DNA of 64,000 bases. It comes from Fidelibacterota bacterium (GTDB lineage: Bacteria > Fidelibacterota > UBA8477 > JABMPR01). Positions 1-9,993 of the stretch are shown in pieces. The DNA lies in contig JABHBL010000096.1 of the NCBI GenBank assembly GCA_018673925.1, positions 148,071-212,070 on the forward strand, given 5' to 3'. The position numbers and the translations under genes are program-made. Numbering within the stretch: the first letter of the stretch is position 1; every line of letters starts with the position of its first letter. The notes under the pieces were generated by a model. The model was not told where the DNA came from, made no database searches, and was given only the letters and a program-made list of their open reading frames with translations.

Positions 1-340
1 GTTTTCCGTCAATCCACTGACCAGAGGGCAAATCCTTCACCCAGATGATTGCTTCATCTTTAAAGGGTCTGGCACTTAACCAGACTGCCATACACCCGTG
101 ATCATCAAAAAACCAGGTTTTCCCACTGGGAGCCACAACTTGTGAAGCAAAATTTAAATCGTTGATGAGCATCCCGCATTCACTGCACTGAAATTTACCT
201 GCTGTCATCTTAAGAGAATCTCTTTTTGCATTTCCCTCATAGACAACAATCATCTGCTGGGATTTCCCCAACAAAGAAAAGATGGTAATGATAACCACGA
301 TAAGAGCAAGAATAACGATAATTGGTTTGATGGTTTTCAC
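1..340 (-). CDS. NosL-like membrane-anchored protein (partial, C-terminus beyond window)
   Basis: The frame is open from a GTG at 340 to the window edge (113 codons seen). A strong GGGGGTGA ribosome site lies just upstream of the GTG. Residues 5-24 form one hydrophobic N-terminal segment, so the protein is probably anchored with its domain outside the cytoplasm. A CSECGM motif (C52, C55, M57) and a later FDDHGCM stretch (D79, D80, C83, M84) match the pattern of NosL-type proteins, which bind copper and help mature nitrous oxide reductase or other metalloenzymes. It begins 36 nt after the NHL lipoprotein gene on the same strand and is probably the last seen gene of that operon. No nosZ is visible, so a nitrous-oxide role is not supported. 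Family call is moderate because the end is missing. Confidence 0.55.
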   Translation of the reverse strand, partial: MKTIKPIIVILALIVVIITIFSLLGKSQQMIVVYEGNAKRDSLKMTAGKFQCSECGMLINDLNFASQVVAPSGKTWFFDDHGCMAVWLSARPFKDEAIIWVKDLPSGQWIDGK

Positions 341-376
341 GATTCACCCCCGGATGCATCTACACATTGAAAAAAT

Positions 377-1726
377 CTACTCCTCAGTGGTATAATCCAA
401 CTCCGTAGATAGTCGGTACCGCATGACCCGTTGATGTTTGGTATCGGCTATATAAACCACACCAGTTGCATCCACTGCCACACTGCGTGGTCCATCCAGG
501 ATATCTGCCACCTCAACTAGATAGGTTGTATCTCTAGTGATGTATTCATACTCTGATCCAACCAGGATGGAGTCGCTATAAGTGGAATCAACCAGGACGC
601 GATTCATTCCAATATTAAAAGTGAATCTCCCTGAGGGGTTGAACTGTTGAATCCTATCGTGACCCGTGTCAGCGACATAAATATTTCCCAGAACATCAAG
701 ACTCACATCCGAGGCCATCTCATAGCGCTCGATTTCCATGATGTCATCTTCACCATATTCAAAACCAGAGCTGCCCCCGACCTTATGGACACTAAAATTT
801 TCACCCCATTGTGTGTAGAATAGGGCACCATCATTTCCGTGGATCATGCCACGGGGATCATTCACCGTCCCATTACCTGTTCCAGGTGACACTGCTCGAC
901 TCGTAATCGTTCCACCATAGACCAATATCTGGTCACCCCTAGCAGTTAAAAGAAGAGCAACCGGAACATACTGAAGCTCCATAATTGCATTTGAATTGGC
1001 ATCAGCCACAAAACATTGATCACCAGAAGTGCTGACTCCTGTGACATGAACATTTGATGGATCGATAAAATAGCGCTCAACTTCAATGGCTTCCAGACTA
1101 TCACTGGCATTCCAGAAAGCCCGGGGAGCCAACCAATAATCTAGATTTTCATCAGACCACCCAATGGAATCAATGGTCCAGTCCTGCTCCTGTAGCGCGT
1201 TGATAGAATCAAAACCGACTACCCACAGGAGTTCGCCTGTTGGTGACTCAAGTCTCACACTGGTGGCCATTGAATCCACACCTACATTATTAAGGTATTG
1301 GTTCCAGACCATGAGCCGATTGCTGCTATCTGCTATGAACAGGTTGAGGCGGTCATCCTGATGAATGGCCTGTGGAAAAATGCTAGCTCCGGCTTCATCA
1401 ATGAGATTTGAAAGAGCTCCAAAATGGTTTCCATAATCATCATTGATGACTTCCTCTCCAGAAGTACTGATGACGTGAATTGAAGCCTGGTTATGATCAG
1501 CTATAAAAACGTAACCATCAGCTCCTACAATAATATCCCAGGGGCTGGCAAAGGCGTAGCCGTTTGAACTATCCCAGTCTGGACTGATACGTATATATGA
1601 TGTATCTCCTGCTCCGAATACTGGATCAAATTCAACGGTTTCTGTAGGCAGATCAACCTTGATACCACAGCCTATGATGGCTAAAACCACCAGTCCCACC
1701 GATAAGAATTGCTTAATGCGTACCAT
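377..1726 (-). CDS. NHL-repeat beta-propeller lipoprotein
   Basis: About 449 residues. The ATG at 1726 overlaps the TAA of the upstream PorV-like gene by one base (TAATG), so I prefer it to an in-frame start 12 nt earlier. A hydrophobic leader ends in a lipobox-like AIIGC, predicting a lipid-anchored envelope protein. NHL-type repeats of the form DxxGxxYxADTxxxRIQxF recur, most clearly near residues 60-90, 340-370 and 415-445, each with the ADT/ADH signature. NHL propellers mostly bind proteins or polymers; no catalytic residues are recognisable. It is the fourth gene of an operon with an Ig-like lipoprotein, a TonB receptor and a PorV-like protein, suggesting a shared surface assembly. The substrate is unknown. 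Confidence 0.7.
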   Translation of the reverse strand: MVRIKQFLSVGLVVLAIIGCGIKVDLPTETVEFDPVFGAGDTSYIRISPDWDSSNGYAFASPWDIIVGADGYVFIADHNQASIHVISTSGEEVINDDYGNHFGALSNLIDEAGASIFPQAIHQDDRLNLFIADSSNRLMVWNQYLNNVGVDSMATSVRLESPTGELLWVVGFDSINALQEQDWTIDSIGWSDENLDYWLAPRAFWNASDSLEAIEVERYFIDPSNVHVTGVSTSGDQCFVADANSNAIMELQYVPVALLLTARGDQILVYGGTITSRAVSPGTGNGTVNDPRGMIHGNDGALFYTQWGENFSVHKVGGSSGFEYGEDDIMEIERYEMASDVSLDVLGNIYVADTGHDRIQQFNPSGRFTFNIGMNRVLVDSTYSDSILVGSEYEYITRDTTYLVEVADILDGPRSVAVDATGVVYIADTKHQRVMRYRLSTELDYTTEE

Positions 1727-2697
1727 TAAAAGGACCATCCCAGACTGATATGCTCAGAACGATTTAAATCAGACATATCTGCATACGAATAACCAAAACT
1801 GAATCCCGACCATTCAATACCCAGACCTACTGTCCAGGAGCGCACTTCATCACTAAAATGATAACCACTTCTCAAGAACAACATATCATGGAAGCCATAT
1901 TCAATACCAAGTGAGATGTTCTCAGAATTATCAACAGGGTGATTAAGTTGAATAGAACTTGTTAATTCCTGGTTGGGTGATTGGAGCCATTCGTGGGCTA
2001 CACCAAGACGAAAAATGGTTGGGGGAGCAAAAGATTCATATTCTGATTCCGTGGTATCCGTATCAGCATACTTTCCATCTGGACCAGCAGGTGAGCCAAA
2101 ATTGAGGAGGGACACGGCAAAGCGTAGATCTTTGTAGCCCGTCCGATAATAGGTTCCAAGATCCATGAGAATACTGCGCATGGTTAAATCAGCCAGTTGT
2201 TCTTCTACCAGTTTGGTAGTGAGACCAAATGAAAAACGGTCCGTCATTCTCAGCGCATAGGTGAGTCCCAATAGCATATCACCGTAGTTGAAATATTCAC
2301 CAGTTCCATCAGGTCTAAATTCGGTCGTAATCTCAGTGGGGGGGGCATATAGGGCCAGAGCACTAAAGCCAATGTGATGCACGCGACCAAATTTCCAGAC
2401 TCCAGCAAAGGTGCTCAACTGAAAATCCGCTATCCATTGACTCTGATCAACCATTATGTTGATGGTTTCACCCACCTGCGCAGCCCCGGCAGGATTCCAG
2501 AATAGACTGGAAGCGTCGTTGGCAATGGCAGTGTATGCTCCAGCCATTCCGTGAGCCCTGGCACCAATTCCAATCTTAAGAAACGAAAAGGATGATGTCC
2601 CGGCTCTTTGACCACCCAGGCTGGGAAAAAGATTTCCTTGAGCACCAACAAATTGGGCCGAAACCAGGAGCGCTAATATAAGGAGTCCGCGACGCAC
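1726..2697 (-). CDS. PorV/PorQ-family (UPF0164) outer-membrane protein
   Basis: 323 residues with a signal peptide ending near VGAQ. Right after it comes the PorV/PorQ hallmark: a FLKIG-type segment, then GARAHGMAGAYTA and a WNPAGAA motif. The rest is alternating hydrophobic strands and ends in an aromatic C-terminus (LGWSF), typical of outer-membrane barrels. PorV shuttles T9SS cargo from the SprA channel to the attachment complex; members without that role also exist. GTG start at 2697 sharing its G with the TAG stop of the TonB receptor gene (TAGTG). SprA and T9SS cargo are encoded elsewhere in this window, so a secretion role is plausible, but a dedicated role for this operon is equally possible. 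Confidence 0.75.
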   Translation of the reverse strand: MRRGLLILALLVSAQFVGAQGNLFPSLGGQRAGTSSFSFLKIGIGARAHGMAGAYTAIANDASSLFWNPAGAAQVGETINIMVDQSQWIADFQLSTFAGVWKFGRVHHIGFSALALYAPPTEITTEFRPDGTGEYFNYGDMLLGLTYALRMTDRFSFGLTTKLVEEQLADLTMRSILMDLGTYYRTGYKDLRFAVSLLNFGSPAGPDGKYADTDTTESEYESFAPPTIFRLGVAHEWLQSPNQELTSSIQLNHPVDNSENISLGIEYGFHDMLFLRSGYHFSDEVRSWTVGLGIEWSGFSFGYSYADMSDLNRSEHISLGWSF

Positions 2698-5429
2698 TAG
2701 AATCTCACACTCATACCTAATTCAACAGTTCGGGGGTTAGAATAGCGACCAGGATTGTAATTGGGGTCCGGGCTGTTGATGAATCCATATGAATAGATTT
2801 CACCGGGATCGTAGCCCTTTCCTGTAAAAGGATTTATGCTGGAAGGACGTTTCACATTGAAGAAATTTTCGATGGTACAATAAGCTTTTAGTTGGAGACC
2901 ACTTACCTGAAAATATTTATTCAACTTGAGATCAACCGTTGTATAGGGATCGGCAGTTTCAGAATAGGGAGTATCACTTTTTGACTGACCCTCATAATAG
3001 AACTTTCCATCTTCTTCCCTGATGGTGATGTTTTCCATGCCCGTATAGCGACGACCCGCTTGATACTCGATACGCGCTGAAACACCCCAATCTTTGGGAA
3101 GTCGAAGTCCAAATAGGTGGAGCTCATCCTTCCTGCCAACATTGAAATGCAAGTTGGTAAAAATGCTGAAGGGTTGATCCCATCGTAAATAATTCTCACC
3201 CAGGGGCTTCTCATCAAGACGACCCGCTTCCACAAGAAGGTTGTCCAGAGGTGTGGAACTCTTACCGGTGGTAAAACTGTAACTCATGTTGGCGTCAGCT
3301 GAGAAAAATTTAGCAAAACGACGCTTAAATTTCATTTCGATGCCTCGTGATCGGGCATAATCCATATTGATATATATGAGATAGGAGAGATGCCCATAGC
3401 GAGGATTGAAAAGAGTGACTCGCTGGCTGGTTTCGTAATCAAACATGTCCTTATAGAAGGCCTTGACCTCTAACACTTGATTGGCGTCGAATTTATGCTT
3501 AATCCCAATTTCATAGGCCACAGTGGTCTTGGGAGAGAGGTTGGGATTGCCAAAGAGTTGGTAGGTTGCTTCTGCCGATGAGCGCAGCTTTGCATAGACA
3601 TAATTAAATGTGGGTAGCTGTGAAAAATGACCATAATTGAAATACAATACATCAGAGTCGGTAACGGGATGCGAAATGCCCAATCGGGGACTTAAATGTC
3701 CCTTGGCTCTGCTGCCTGCAAATTCAAAAGTCTCAGCATAAAACTTCGCCCGGGCGGCATCTGTTATGGTCAAAACTGAGCTATCCGCCACAGCGTCTTC
3801 TAGATATTGTCCCGGGAACCAGTAATCATAGCGAATACCAAGGTTGGCAATCATACCATCAAAGGTGATGCGATCCTGGAGGTAAAATGATCCATAATCA
3901 GTCGTTACATTAAAGAAGTCATAGTTACGACCCAAACCGGATTCACCCAACCACGGTGAATCAATGTCGATGACTTGCAGTTCAGATTGTTTGTGATCGA
4001 AGCCTGCTTTAAAGCTGTGACGTTTAGATGGCTGATAGTTAATATCTGCATCTAAGGAAAGGTTATCTGAGTAGTAATCGTACCAGTCGGATGCATCACC
4101 ATGATCCCAGAACTCGTCCCCATATGCAATATCAATCTCACCATCAATCCCAAGCAGATAATAATTGATGGGTTCAGTATCAGTGGTCTGCTGATACTCT
4201 GTCCAATGTTTGTTTTGTACAGCGGAATGATTATTGGTAAAAAAGCGACCTACGGTAATTTCATAAAAGAGTTTTGATGAGAGCGTATGGGTATATAGCA
4301 TGGAGCTAAGGATGGACTCCCGGGTAATAGTATTAAAATTATTTAGAATATTTTTGTACCTATATGGGAAACCCCAGCCCTGATTGATATTTAAGGAATA
4401 GTCATAAGAAACACTAAGCTTTTGCTGGCTGTTGATGCGCCAGGTCAATTTGTAGAGCCCATGCCAATCATTATGCTGTCTAGTCGCCATACTCTCCATC
4501 CACGATTGTGATGGAACCAGATCATCAGCTTGTGGTAGATAGGAATCATTAAGGTGCATATAGCCATTGAGGAAGAAACTGAAGTGGCCGGGAAGTTTAA
4601 ATCCCAGAGCATTCAATGCACCAGTAAACACCTCCGGACCACTCAGGGTGAATTCAATTCTGTCCTTGGTGAAAGCGTCCCAGGGTAAATCCTTCAAACC
4701 AAAATGGTCACTTGAATAGGAAAAGGTTCCGTGGTAGTCGTCAGAACCTTCCTTGATACGAATGTTAATAATGCCTGACATGGCCTGACCATATTCAGCA
4801 TTAAACCCTCCTGTTATGACCTCAAGTTCCTCGATAGCATCAACATTCAAGTAGAGATTGTTAGCACTTCCTGACAGAGGGTCCTTGACTGACATTCCAT
4901 CAACAATAAACATGGATTCATCCACACGACCACCTCTGATATGGATTTCGTTATCCTGGGAAGTAATACCTGCTTGTTCAGCCAGAACGTCACCAACATT
5001 TTCCACAATATTCATTTTCAGATCATCAGAAGTGAGTCTGACGCTGGAAGCAGTCTGATCCACTTCAAAAAGGGGCCGTTCACCCTCAACAACCACCTCC
5101 TGGCCTAGGGCCAGGGTGGTTTGCTCCAGTTCGATTTCCACAAAGGCAGGTTCCGCTATGGTAACAATGGTGTTGGTTTTCAGAACGACCTTATAGCCGA
5201 TCATGGAGAATTCAATATCATAAGTACCTGGAGACATCCCGGTCAATCTAAACCGACCATCCAGATCCGTGGCGCTGCCATAGTAGCTTCCTTTAATAAT
5301 GACATTGACACCAGGCAGTGATTCACCGGAAATAGGGTCGGTCACATGCCCTTCAATGACGCAGCTACCTTGTCCAAAAATCGACAATGCCATGGATAGC
5401 AAGACTATGAGTGAAAGGAAAATTCGCAC
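2697..5429 (-). CDS. TonB-dependent receptor with carboxypeptidase-regulatory-like N-domain
   Basis: 910 residues. Signal peptide, then a CarboxypepD_reg-like domain (about 25-105; GHVTDPISGESLPGVNV type), a plug domain (about 115-230, with MFIVDGMSVKDP and FNAEYGQAMSGI typical of SusC/TonB receptors) and a 22-strand-type barrel to the terminal LGMSVRF. Such receptors import large or scarce ligands across the outer membrane using TonB energy; the ligand cannot be told from sequence. GTG start at 5429 overlaps the TAG of the upstream Ig-like lipoprotein gene by one base. No SusD is present; the paired lipoproteins in the operon may play the surface-binding part. Confidence 0.85.
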   Translation of the reverse strand: MRIFLSLIVLLSMALSIFGQGSCVIEGHVTDPISGESLPGVNVIIKGSYYGSATDLDGRFRLTGMSPGTYDIEFSMIGYKVVLKTNTIVTIAEPAFVEIELEQTTLALGQEVVVEGERPLFEVDQTASSVRLTSDDLKMNIVENVGDVLAEQAGITSQDNEIHIRGGRVDESMFIVDGMSVKDPLSGSANNLYLNVDAIEELEVITGGFNAEYGQAMSGIINIRIKEGSDDYHGTFSYSSDHFGLKDLPWDAFTKDRIEFTLSGPEVFTGALNALGFKLPGHFSFFLNGYMHLNDSYLPQADDLVPSQSWMESMATRQHNDWHGLYKLTWRINSQQKLSVSYDYSLNINQGWGFPYRYKNILNNFNTITRESILSSMLYTHTLSSKLFYEITVGRFFTNNHSAVQNKHWTEYQQTTDTEPINYYLLGIDGEIDIAYGDEFWDHGDASDWYDYYSDNLSLDADINYQPSKRHSFKAGFDHKQSELQVIDIDSPWLGESGLGRNYDFFNVTTDYGSFYLQDRITFDGMIANLGIRYDYWFPGQYLEDAVADSSVLTITDAARAKFYAETFEFAGSRAKGHLSPRLGISHPVTDSDVLYFNYGHFSQLPTFNYVYAKLRSSAEATYQLFGNPNLSPKTTVAYEIGIKHKFDANQVLEVKAFYKDMFDYETSQRVTLFNPRYGHLSYLIYINMDYARSRGIEMKFKRRFAKFFSADANMSYSFTTGKSSTPLDNLLVEAGRLDEKPLGENYLRWDQPFSIFTNLHFNVGRKDELHLFGLRLPKDWGVSARIEYQAGRRYTGMENITIREEDGKFYYEGQSKSDTPYSETADPYTTVDLKLNKYFQVSGLQLKAYCTIENFFNVKRPSSINPFTGKGYDPGEIYSYGFINSPDPNYNPGRYSNPRTVELGMSVRF

Positions 5430-6958
5430 TATTCGAAGACCTCAAATAGCAGATAATCCATAATTGGAACAATGTTCTCATTCCCTTTGCACAAATGTAG
5501 AGGAAGACTGAAAAAGATGGATTGTCCAGATCCTGCGGAAGGTCTGAAAAGCTGTGCTACTGGTGGATTGCCAGTCCAGGCATCAGTTGAATTTCGAGAA
5601 TCCTCTAGAACAAACAGATCTTGACTGGTCTCACCATCAATGAGATTTGCAGGATAATATGCACTGACTCTGCGGGCGATCAGGGAGGACGTTTTTAGGG
5701 AGAGATTTGGTAGTATTACCGTAGAATCTGTGATACTCAAATCCACCATGTTGATGTCCAGACCGGAAATCATTCGTCCTGAAGGATTAATCACCCAGTT
5801 TGAGTCTATGCTGGTAAAGGTATAATCTGTATCAATAAAAATACTGGAGATAAAAACATTGCCACCAGCTTCCAGATAGGTACGTAAAGCGCCGTCGGCT
5901 CCTGGTAATGAAGGTGCTTCTGAATAGTGGTACCAGACGACAGTACTAAAATAATTGAACATGGCCAACTGGTCTGTTGTGGCATTTGGTAATGCTTTTT
6001 CATCGAAACCCAACTCAAACTCTGAATAATTGTCCACGCCAACGAGGGAATCGAGAATGTCCTTATAAAAAGTGTGAGTTGAGCCATCATCAAGTTTGTA
6101 ATCATCAATCAACAGAACATCACCAACAGGTTCTTCCACACGCCATCCATTGGGGGAGGCAGCATCCATAGAGTCTGGAAATTGCAGGAGATTACTGAAG
6201 GCTCCCGCAGTATCGATAGCTTGCACATAAAAGGTATGTTCCCCTGGGGGAATTTCAGTCAGAGTCACACTTGAGATATTCCCAGGGCGATAATTCCAAC
6301 TGCCAGTACTATCCAGTCTGAAGCGAATTTGATTTATTGTTTCCAGACCATCAATATCACTAACCGACCATGCAAAGGTTCGCGTAGGGAAGGTCACATG
6401 GGTAACGTTGGGGTTGTTGCCTGATGTAGGATTACTGTTATTGGAAAACTCAATTTCAGGATGTGAATTTGCTACAGGTATACGCAATGTAGCTGGAGAT
6501 GGATCTAGAGCTCCCTCATTATCCTCAGCCTTGACTTCAAAAAGAAATTCATCATACGAAATTTGAAGTGGGAGAAAGAACGTGTCTGATTCAGCTGTGG
6601 AGCGGGTCCATGTTTCTTCAAAATTCCAGCGATAGTGATAGGCCACCACTTCGCCGTCAGAATCTTCTCCCCACCAGTACATAACCTGATGACTTGTGGT
6701 TGTATCAGCAATATTTCTGGTAAATATAAAGGTGGTGTCTGATGTAGTATCAGACAAGACCGTATCAATGCGGTCTGGGGCAAAGCTTAAAAACAGATGC
6801 GTCTCAGGAGCGGCATTCCCCAATCCTTCAGAAGGCAGATCATCAAGAAATGGGTTTTCCAGAGACTCGCAAGTCATGATGAACAAAAACATAAACATCA
6901 TGGTGATGCTTGCACTTATGTTTTTTCTAAATCTCATCATTCTAATCGATCTGCTCAC
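5429..6958 (-). CDS. Ig/fibronectin-like lipoprotein, first gene of envelope operon
   Basis: About 509 residues from a GTG at 6958; an ATG-ATG pair at 6940 is an equally good or better start because it places MRFRK directly before the hydrophobic leader. The leader ends in IMTC, an unusual lipobox (Thr at -1), so lipidation is likely but not certain. The N-terminal half has two Ig/fibronectin-like stretches (VMYWWGEDSDGEVVAYHYRW; ARTFAWSVSDIDG-like), usual in FCB surface proteins. The C-terminal half (about 280-509) has the alpha/beta character of a glutamine-amidotransferase-like or DUF4350-like fold (DVLLIDDYKLDDG, GGNVFISS) with no confirmed catalytic triad. It leads the TonB/PorV/NHL operon. 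Exact function unknown. Confidence 0.65.
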   Translation of the reverse strand: MSRSIRMMRFRKNISASITMMFMFLFIMTCESLENPFLDDLPSEGLGNAAPETHLFLSFAPDRIDTVLSDTTSDTTFIFTRNIADTTTSHQVMYWWGEDSDGEVVAYHYRWNFEETWTRSTAESDTFFLPLQISYDEFLFEVKAEDNEGALDPSPATLRIPVANSHPEIEFSNNSNPTSGNNPNVTHVTFPTRTFAWSVSDIDGLETINQIRFRLDSTGSWNYRPGNISSVTLTEIPPGEHTFYVQAIDTAGAFSNLLQFPDSMDAASPNGWRVEEPVGDVLLIDDYKLDDGSTHTFYKDILDSLVGVDNYSEFELGFDEKALPNATTDQLAMFNYFSTVVWYHYSEAPSLPGADGALRTYLEAGGNVFISSIFIDTDYTFTSIDSNWVINPSGRMISGLDINMVDLSITDSTVILPNLSLKTSSLIARRVSAYYPANLIDGETSQDLFVLEDSRNSTDAWTGNPPVAQLFRPSAGSGQSIFFSLPLHLCKGNENIVPIMDYLLFEVFE

Positions 6959-7011
6959 TGTTTTTACTTTTGTGTTATTCGTGCAATTCGTGTCTAATAA
7001 TTAATTACGCA

Positions 7012-7048
7012 TAATAATAATCCCGCCTGATGACTGGCACCAGGCGGG
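7012..7048 (-). terminator. Rho-independent-like terminator after the cytochrome-c/T9SS gene
   Basis: The arms CCCGCCTG (7022-7029) and CAGGCGGG (7041-7048) form a perfect 8-bp GC-rich stem with an 11-nt loop. On the minus strand the stem is followed by ATTATTATTATG, a loose U-rich tail. It sits 15 nt after the stop of the gene at 7063. Confidence 0.65.
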
Positions 7049-7062
7049 GATAGATAAATACC

Positions 7063-9927
7063 TTATTTCAAGTAAGTCATTTTCCCTACCATCTGCTGTG
7101 TCCCTGCTATCATGCGATAGAAGTACAGGCCTGATGATACTGGACGACCATTTTGAGTTAATCCATTCCAGGCAACCTGATATTCGCCAGCATTCAATGA
7201 TTGATCCACCAGGGTGGTCACAACCTGTCCGAGCTGGTTGTAAATCACCAATTGGACTTGCTGTGCCTCAGGAATACGGAAGGCGATATTGGTTGTTGGA
7301 TTGAAGGGGTTGGGATAGTTACCCAGGGCATACCCGTCAGGGACAATAATATCACCAATGGCGTTAATATATAGAACCAGGTCTGACTCATACAGAGGTA
7401 CCAGTTTATATGTTGATGAATCTGCATAGGTACCATAGTGATGATAAACCCATCCACGAACCTCTCCATAAGTACTTCCAACTGGAGGCAGGATATAATT
7501 TGAGAGACTATCCGAGTCATCATCTACAAATACACCACCACTCCCATCATCAATGACCATAATGTCAAAGTTGGTAGGATTGAGCTCTACGATGTCTGCT
7601 TCCTGAACTTTGACAACCACATTGCCCCACTGTTCTGCAGAGGTAGGCCAACGCAGATCACCTGTAGCAACCACAGGCTCTTCTGGTACAGCTAGACCAA
7701 TATCTATAATTTCAATCTCAGAGGTTATCCAAAGTTCTGTCATGTTGGAGGCATGTGTTCCTTCATGTGTATCAAACTCCAGAATTCTACCTTGCATCTC
7801 GATCAGGTCACCCTCAAAGAGAACAGGATAGGCAGTAGAATCGGGATTGTAACTCAAGATGGATGACCATGGACCACCATTCACATCCTGAACGATAAAC
7901 TTAATACCGTTTCCGGCATAGGAGAGTCCAGTAGGCATGGTTACAATTCCGCGAACAGTAACTATTGTTGTATCTGTCCATTCCTCATGGTAATAGCTGG
8001 TATCGGCGAACCACACAGAGCTATCGAGACTTGAATATTTTGGCATAAGGTCAGAGTATCTAACCTGCTGAATTGCCTGGATGCGCGTCAGTTCAGAATC
8101 CACAAAATAATCTCCTGTGGTTGCTGTCTGGACATCAATCGCCAAGCGAGGTTGAATCTTAAAAGCATCATGTGAGTAATCTAGGACACCAATAATGGAG
8201 GATAACGCTTCACCTTCAAGAGGTGTATAGAAGTAGTCTGCAGCATCGTCGATGGCTAGCGTATCTGTGCCAGCGAAAACACTCCACTCACCAAAACCTA
8301 GATCAGGATCATCGACAGTTATATTTTGGATTTCTACGAGCACGCCTTCATACATTTCCATGTCAGCATCCAAAGTGATGACCATCGGTTCCATAACATT
8401 GCCGTGGCTGAGAACTTCAATTTCCGTTACATCTGACAATTGTGTCATATCAAAATATTCTGACACCGTAGCTGTTAGACGGATTTCATCACCTTCCATA
8501 AGGGCTCGTTCAGGATCATACACCTTAATACCTGACTGAGCTGCAAAATCATCCTGGATGAAATAGTAGTGAAGATCATCTTCTGGATAGAATGCATAGG
8601 GTTCTGCAGTCACAATTCCTTCAACGGTTACCGAGGTACCAGATGGAACTGTACCGTCCTGCAAAGAAGCAATAGTGTTGACAGCGCCGCCATAGACGAT
8701 ATAGCTGGATGACTCAGAGGTGCTTACTCCACCCAGATCATCTGTGGCACTGATGGTGTAGCTGACCACAGCATTGGCAGCCTGAGCTGGTATGACACCA
8801 GAATATTCATCGTCGGCACCTGCAGTCATTACAACCACCATCTCAACCCCACTATCAACGATATAGTTCAATGAGGCAGATGCTACAACTGCATTGTCGA
8901 TGATCGTAGCAGTAACTGTTACAGCATCAGCAGGACCGGGGCTGGCAGGATCCTGGGCTATGCCTGAGATCTGTGGCGTAGGATCGCCAATTTGTGCCAG
9001 GTCTGTATAATATCTTGGGAAAATCTGAAAGGTCTCATAGTAGCGACCCACGATTCCTGAAAAATTGAAATATCCCAGGAGGGCATCGTGCATGTTCAGA
9101 TCAGTATCACCATCTATACGCATGGTGATGGTTTCACCATTGGCATCAGCAACAGTCATGTTTACACTGGAGCTGGATGTTGGCCAGGTACCACCTACGA
9201 TGGTGAGACTATCGAGATGTATAAACTCAGATTCATAATCAACACCGTTGGCATGAATTTCCGGCACAGTCAAATTCTGAATAGCTGGTAAATCATTTCC
9301 TGAACTCAATACCTCAATGTCTGTTGGGGCAACTGGAGATACTTCAATAAGGTCTGCATAGATGTCAATAGGACCAGTTACAATGACTTCATCCCCAACC
9401 ACTAATTCTGCATCAAATCCACCGGCATAAATGACCATGCCACCAGTATCATCCTGAATGGCAGCCTGAGTCGATGATCCAACTGTGCCCCAGGTAGTTG
9501 CCGTAATGATACCTTGAACCGTGACCACTACCTCGTCTGCCATACCTCTGGCTTCAGCAATAGAGATTGGTGTAACAGCACCTAATTCGGTTATCCAGGT
9601 ACTAATCAATGCAAGATTTCCTGCTGATAATGCGGCTGAGGGTGGCATTTGTCCACCATGAACACCGGTATTTGTAAGTTTGCTATACAGTACAGATGCT
9701 GCAGGGTCACCGCTTACTACTCGCAGTGCAGGTGCATAACTAGCAGATGCTACAACATCTACAAGATTGTCAAAACTTGATCCTGCCGCAAGACTTAAAC
9801 CACCATTTGTACCATGGCAACCGGCACAATTTGCAGTCCAGATAGGTTGAATTTCTGTCTCGTAATCCACCGCCAGGGCACTGCCCATGGAGATTAAGAG
9901 AATAGATAATAATAGTATTCGTTTCAT
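7063..9927 (-). CDS. Secreted multi-domain protein with cytochrome-c motif and T9SS-type C-terminal sorting domain
   Basis: 954 residues. I place the start at the ATG at 9927, preceded by AAAGGAG 7 nt upstream and followed by a clean signal peptide (MKRILLLS...GSALA); an in-frame ATG 48 nt upstream adds a charged stretch that would spoil it. Residues about 20-115 resemble planctomycete-type cytochrome-c domains: CAGCH haem-binding motif and a later MPP that may give the axial Met. Then come several OB-fold/DUF5689-like domains (VTVQGIITA, VTVEGIVTA, VTVRGIVTM repeats) alternating with Ig-like segments. The last 85 residues are a T9SS type-A sorting domain (NYPNPFNPTT, then SSGLYFYRM). Expected to be secreted by T9SS and held at the surface. 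The haem motif suggests extracellular redox or haem binding; function unproven. Confidence 0.75.
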   Translation of the reverse strand: MKRILLLSILLISMGSALAVDYETEIQPIWTANCAGCHGTNGGLSLAAGSSFDNLVDVVASASYAPALRVVSGDPAASVLYSKLTNTGVHGGQMPPSAALSAGNLALISTWITELGAVTPISIAEARGMADEVVVTVQGIITATTWGTVGSSTQAAIQDDTGGMVIYAGGFDAELVVGDEVIVTGPIDIYADLIEVSPVAPTDIEVLSSGNDLPAIQNLTVPEIHANGVDYESEFIHLDSLTIVGGTWPTSSSSVNMTVADANGETITMRIDGDTDLNMHDALLGYFNFSGIVGRYYETFQIFPRYYTDLAQIGDPTPQISGIAQDPASPGPADAVTVTATIIDNAVVASASLNYIVDSGVEMVVVMTAGADDEYSGVIPAQAANAVVSYTISATDDLGGVSTSESSSYIVYGGAVNTIASLQDGTVPSGTSVTVEGIVTAEPYAFYPEDDLHYYFIQDDFAAQSGIKVYDPERALMEGDEIRLTATVSEYFDMTQLSDVTEIEVLSHGNVMEPMVITLDADMEMYEGVLVEIQNITVDDPDLGFGEWSVFAGTDTLAIDDAADYFYTPLEGEALSSIIGVLDYSHDAFKIQPRLAIDVQTATTGDYFVDSELTRIQAIQQVRYSDLMPKYSSLDSSVWFADTSYYHEEWTDTTIVTVRGIVTMPTGLSYAGNGIKFIVQDVNGGPWSSILSYNPDSTAYPVLFEGDLIEMQGRILEFDTHEGTHASNMTELWITSEIEIIDIGLAVPEEPVVATGDLRWPTSAEQWGNVVVKVQEADIVELNPTNFDIMVIDDGSGGVFVDDDSDSLSNYILPPVGSTYGEVRGWVYHHYGTYADSSTYKLVPLYESDLVLYINAIGDIIVPDGYALGNYPNPFNPTTNIAFRIPEAQQVQLVIYNQLGQVVTTLVDQSLNAGEYQVAWNGLTQNGRPVSSGLYFYRMIAGTQQMVGKMTYLK

Positions 9928-9993
9928 TTTATTTCTCCTTTTTGTCCTAGCTACCGACTTGTGATAGCCATGCACTCTTGTTTTTCATATATC

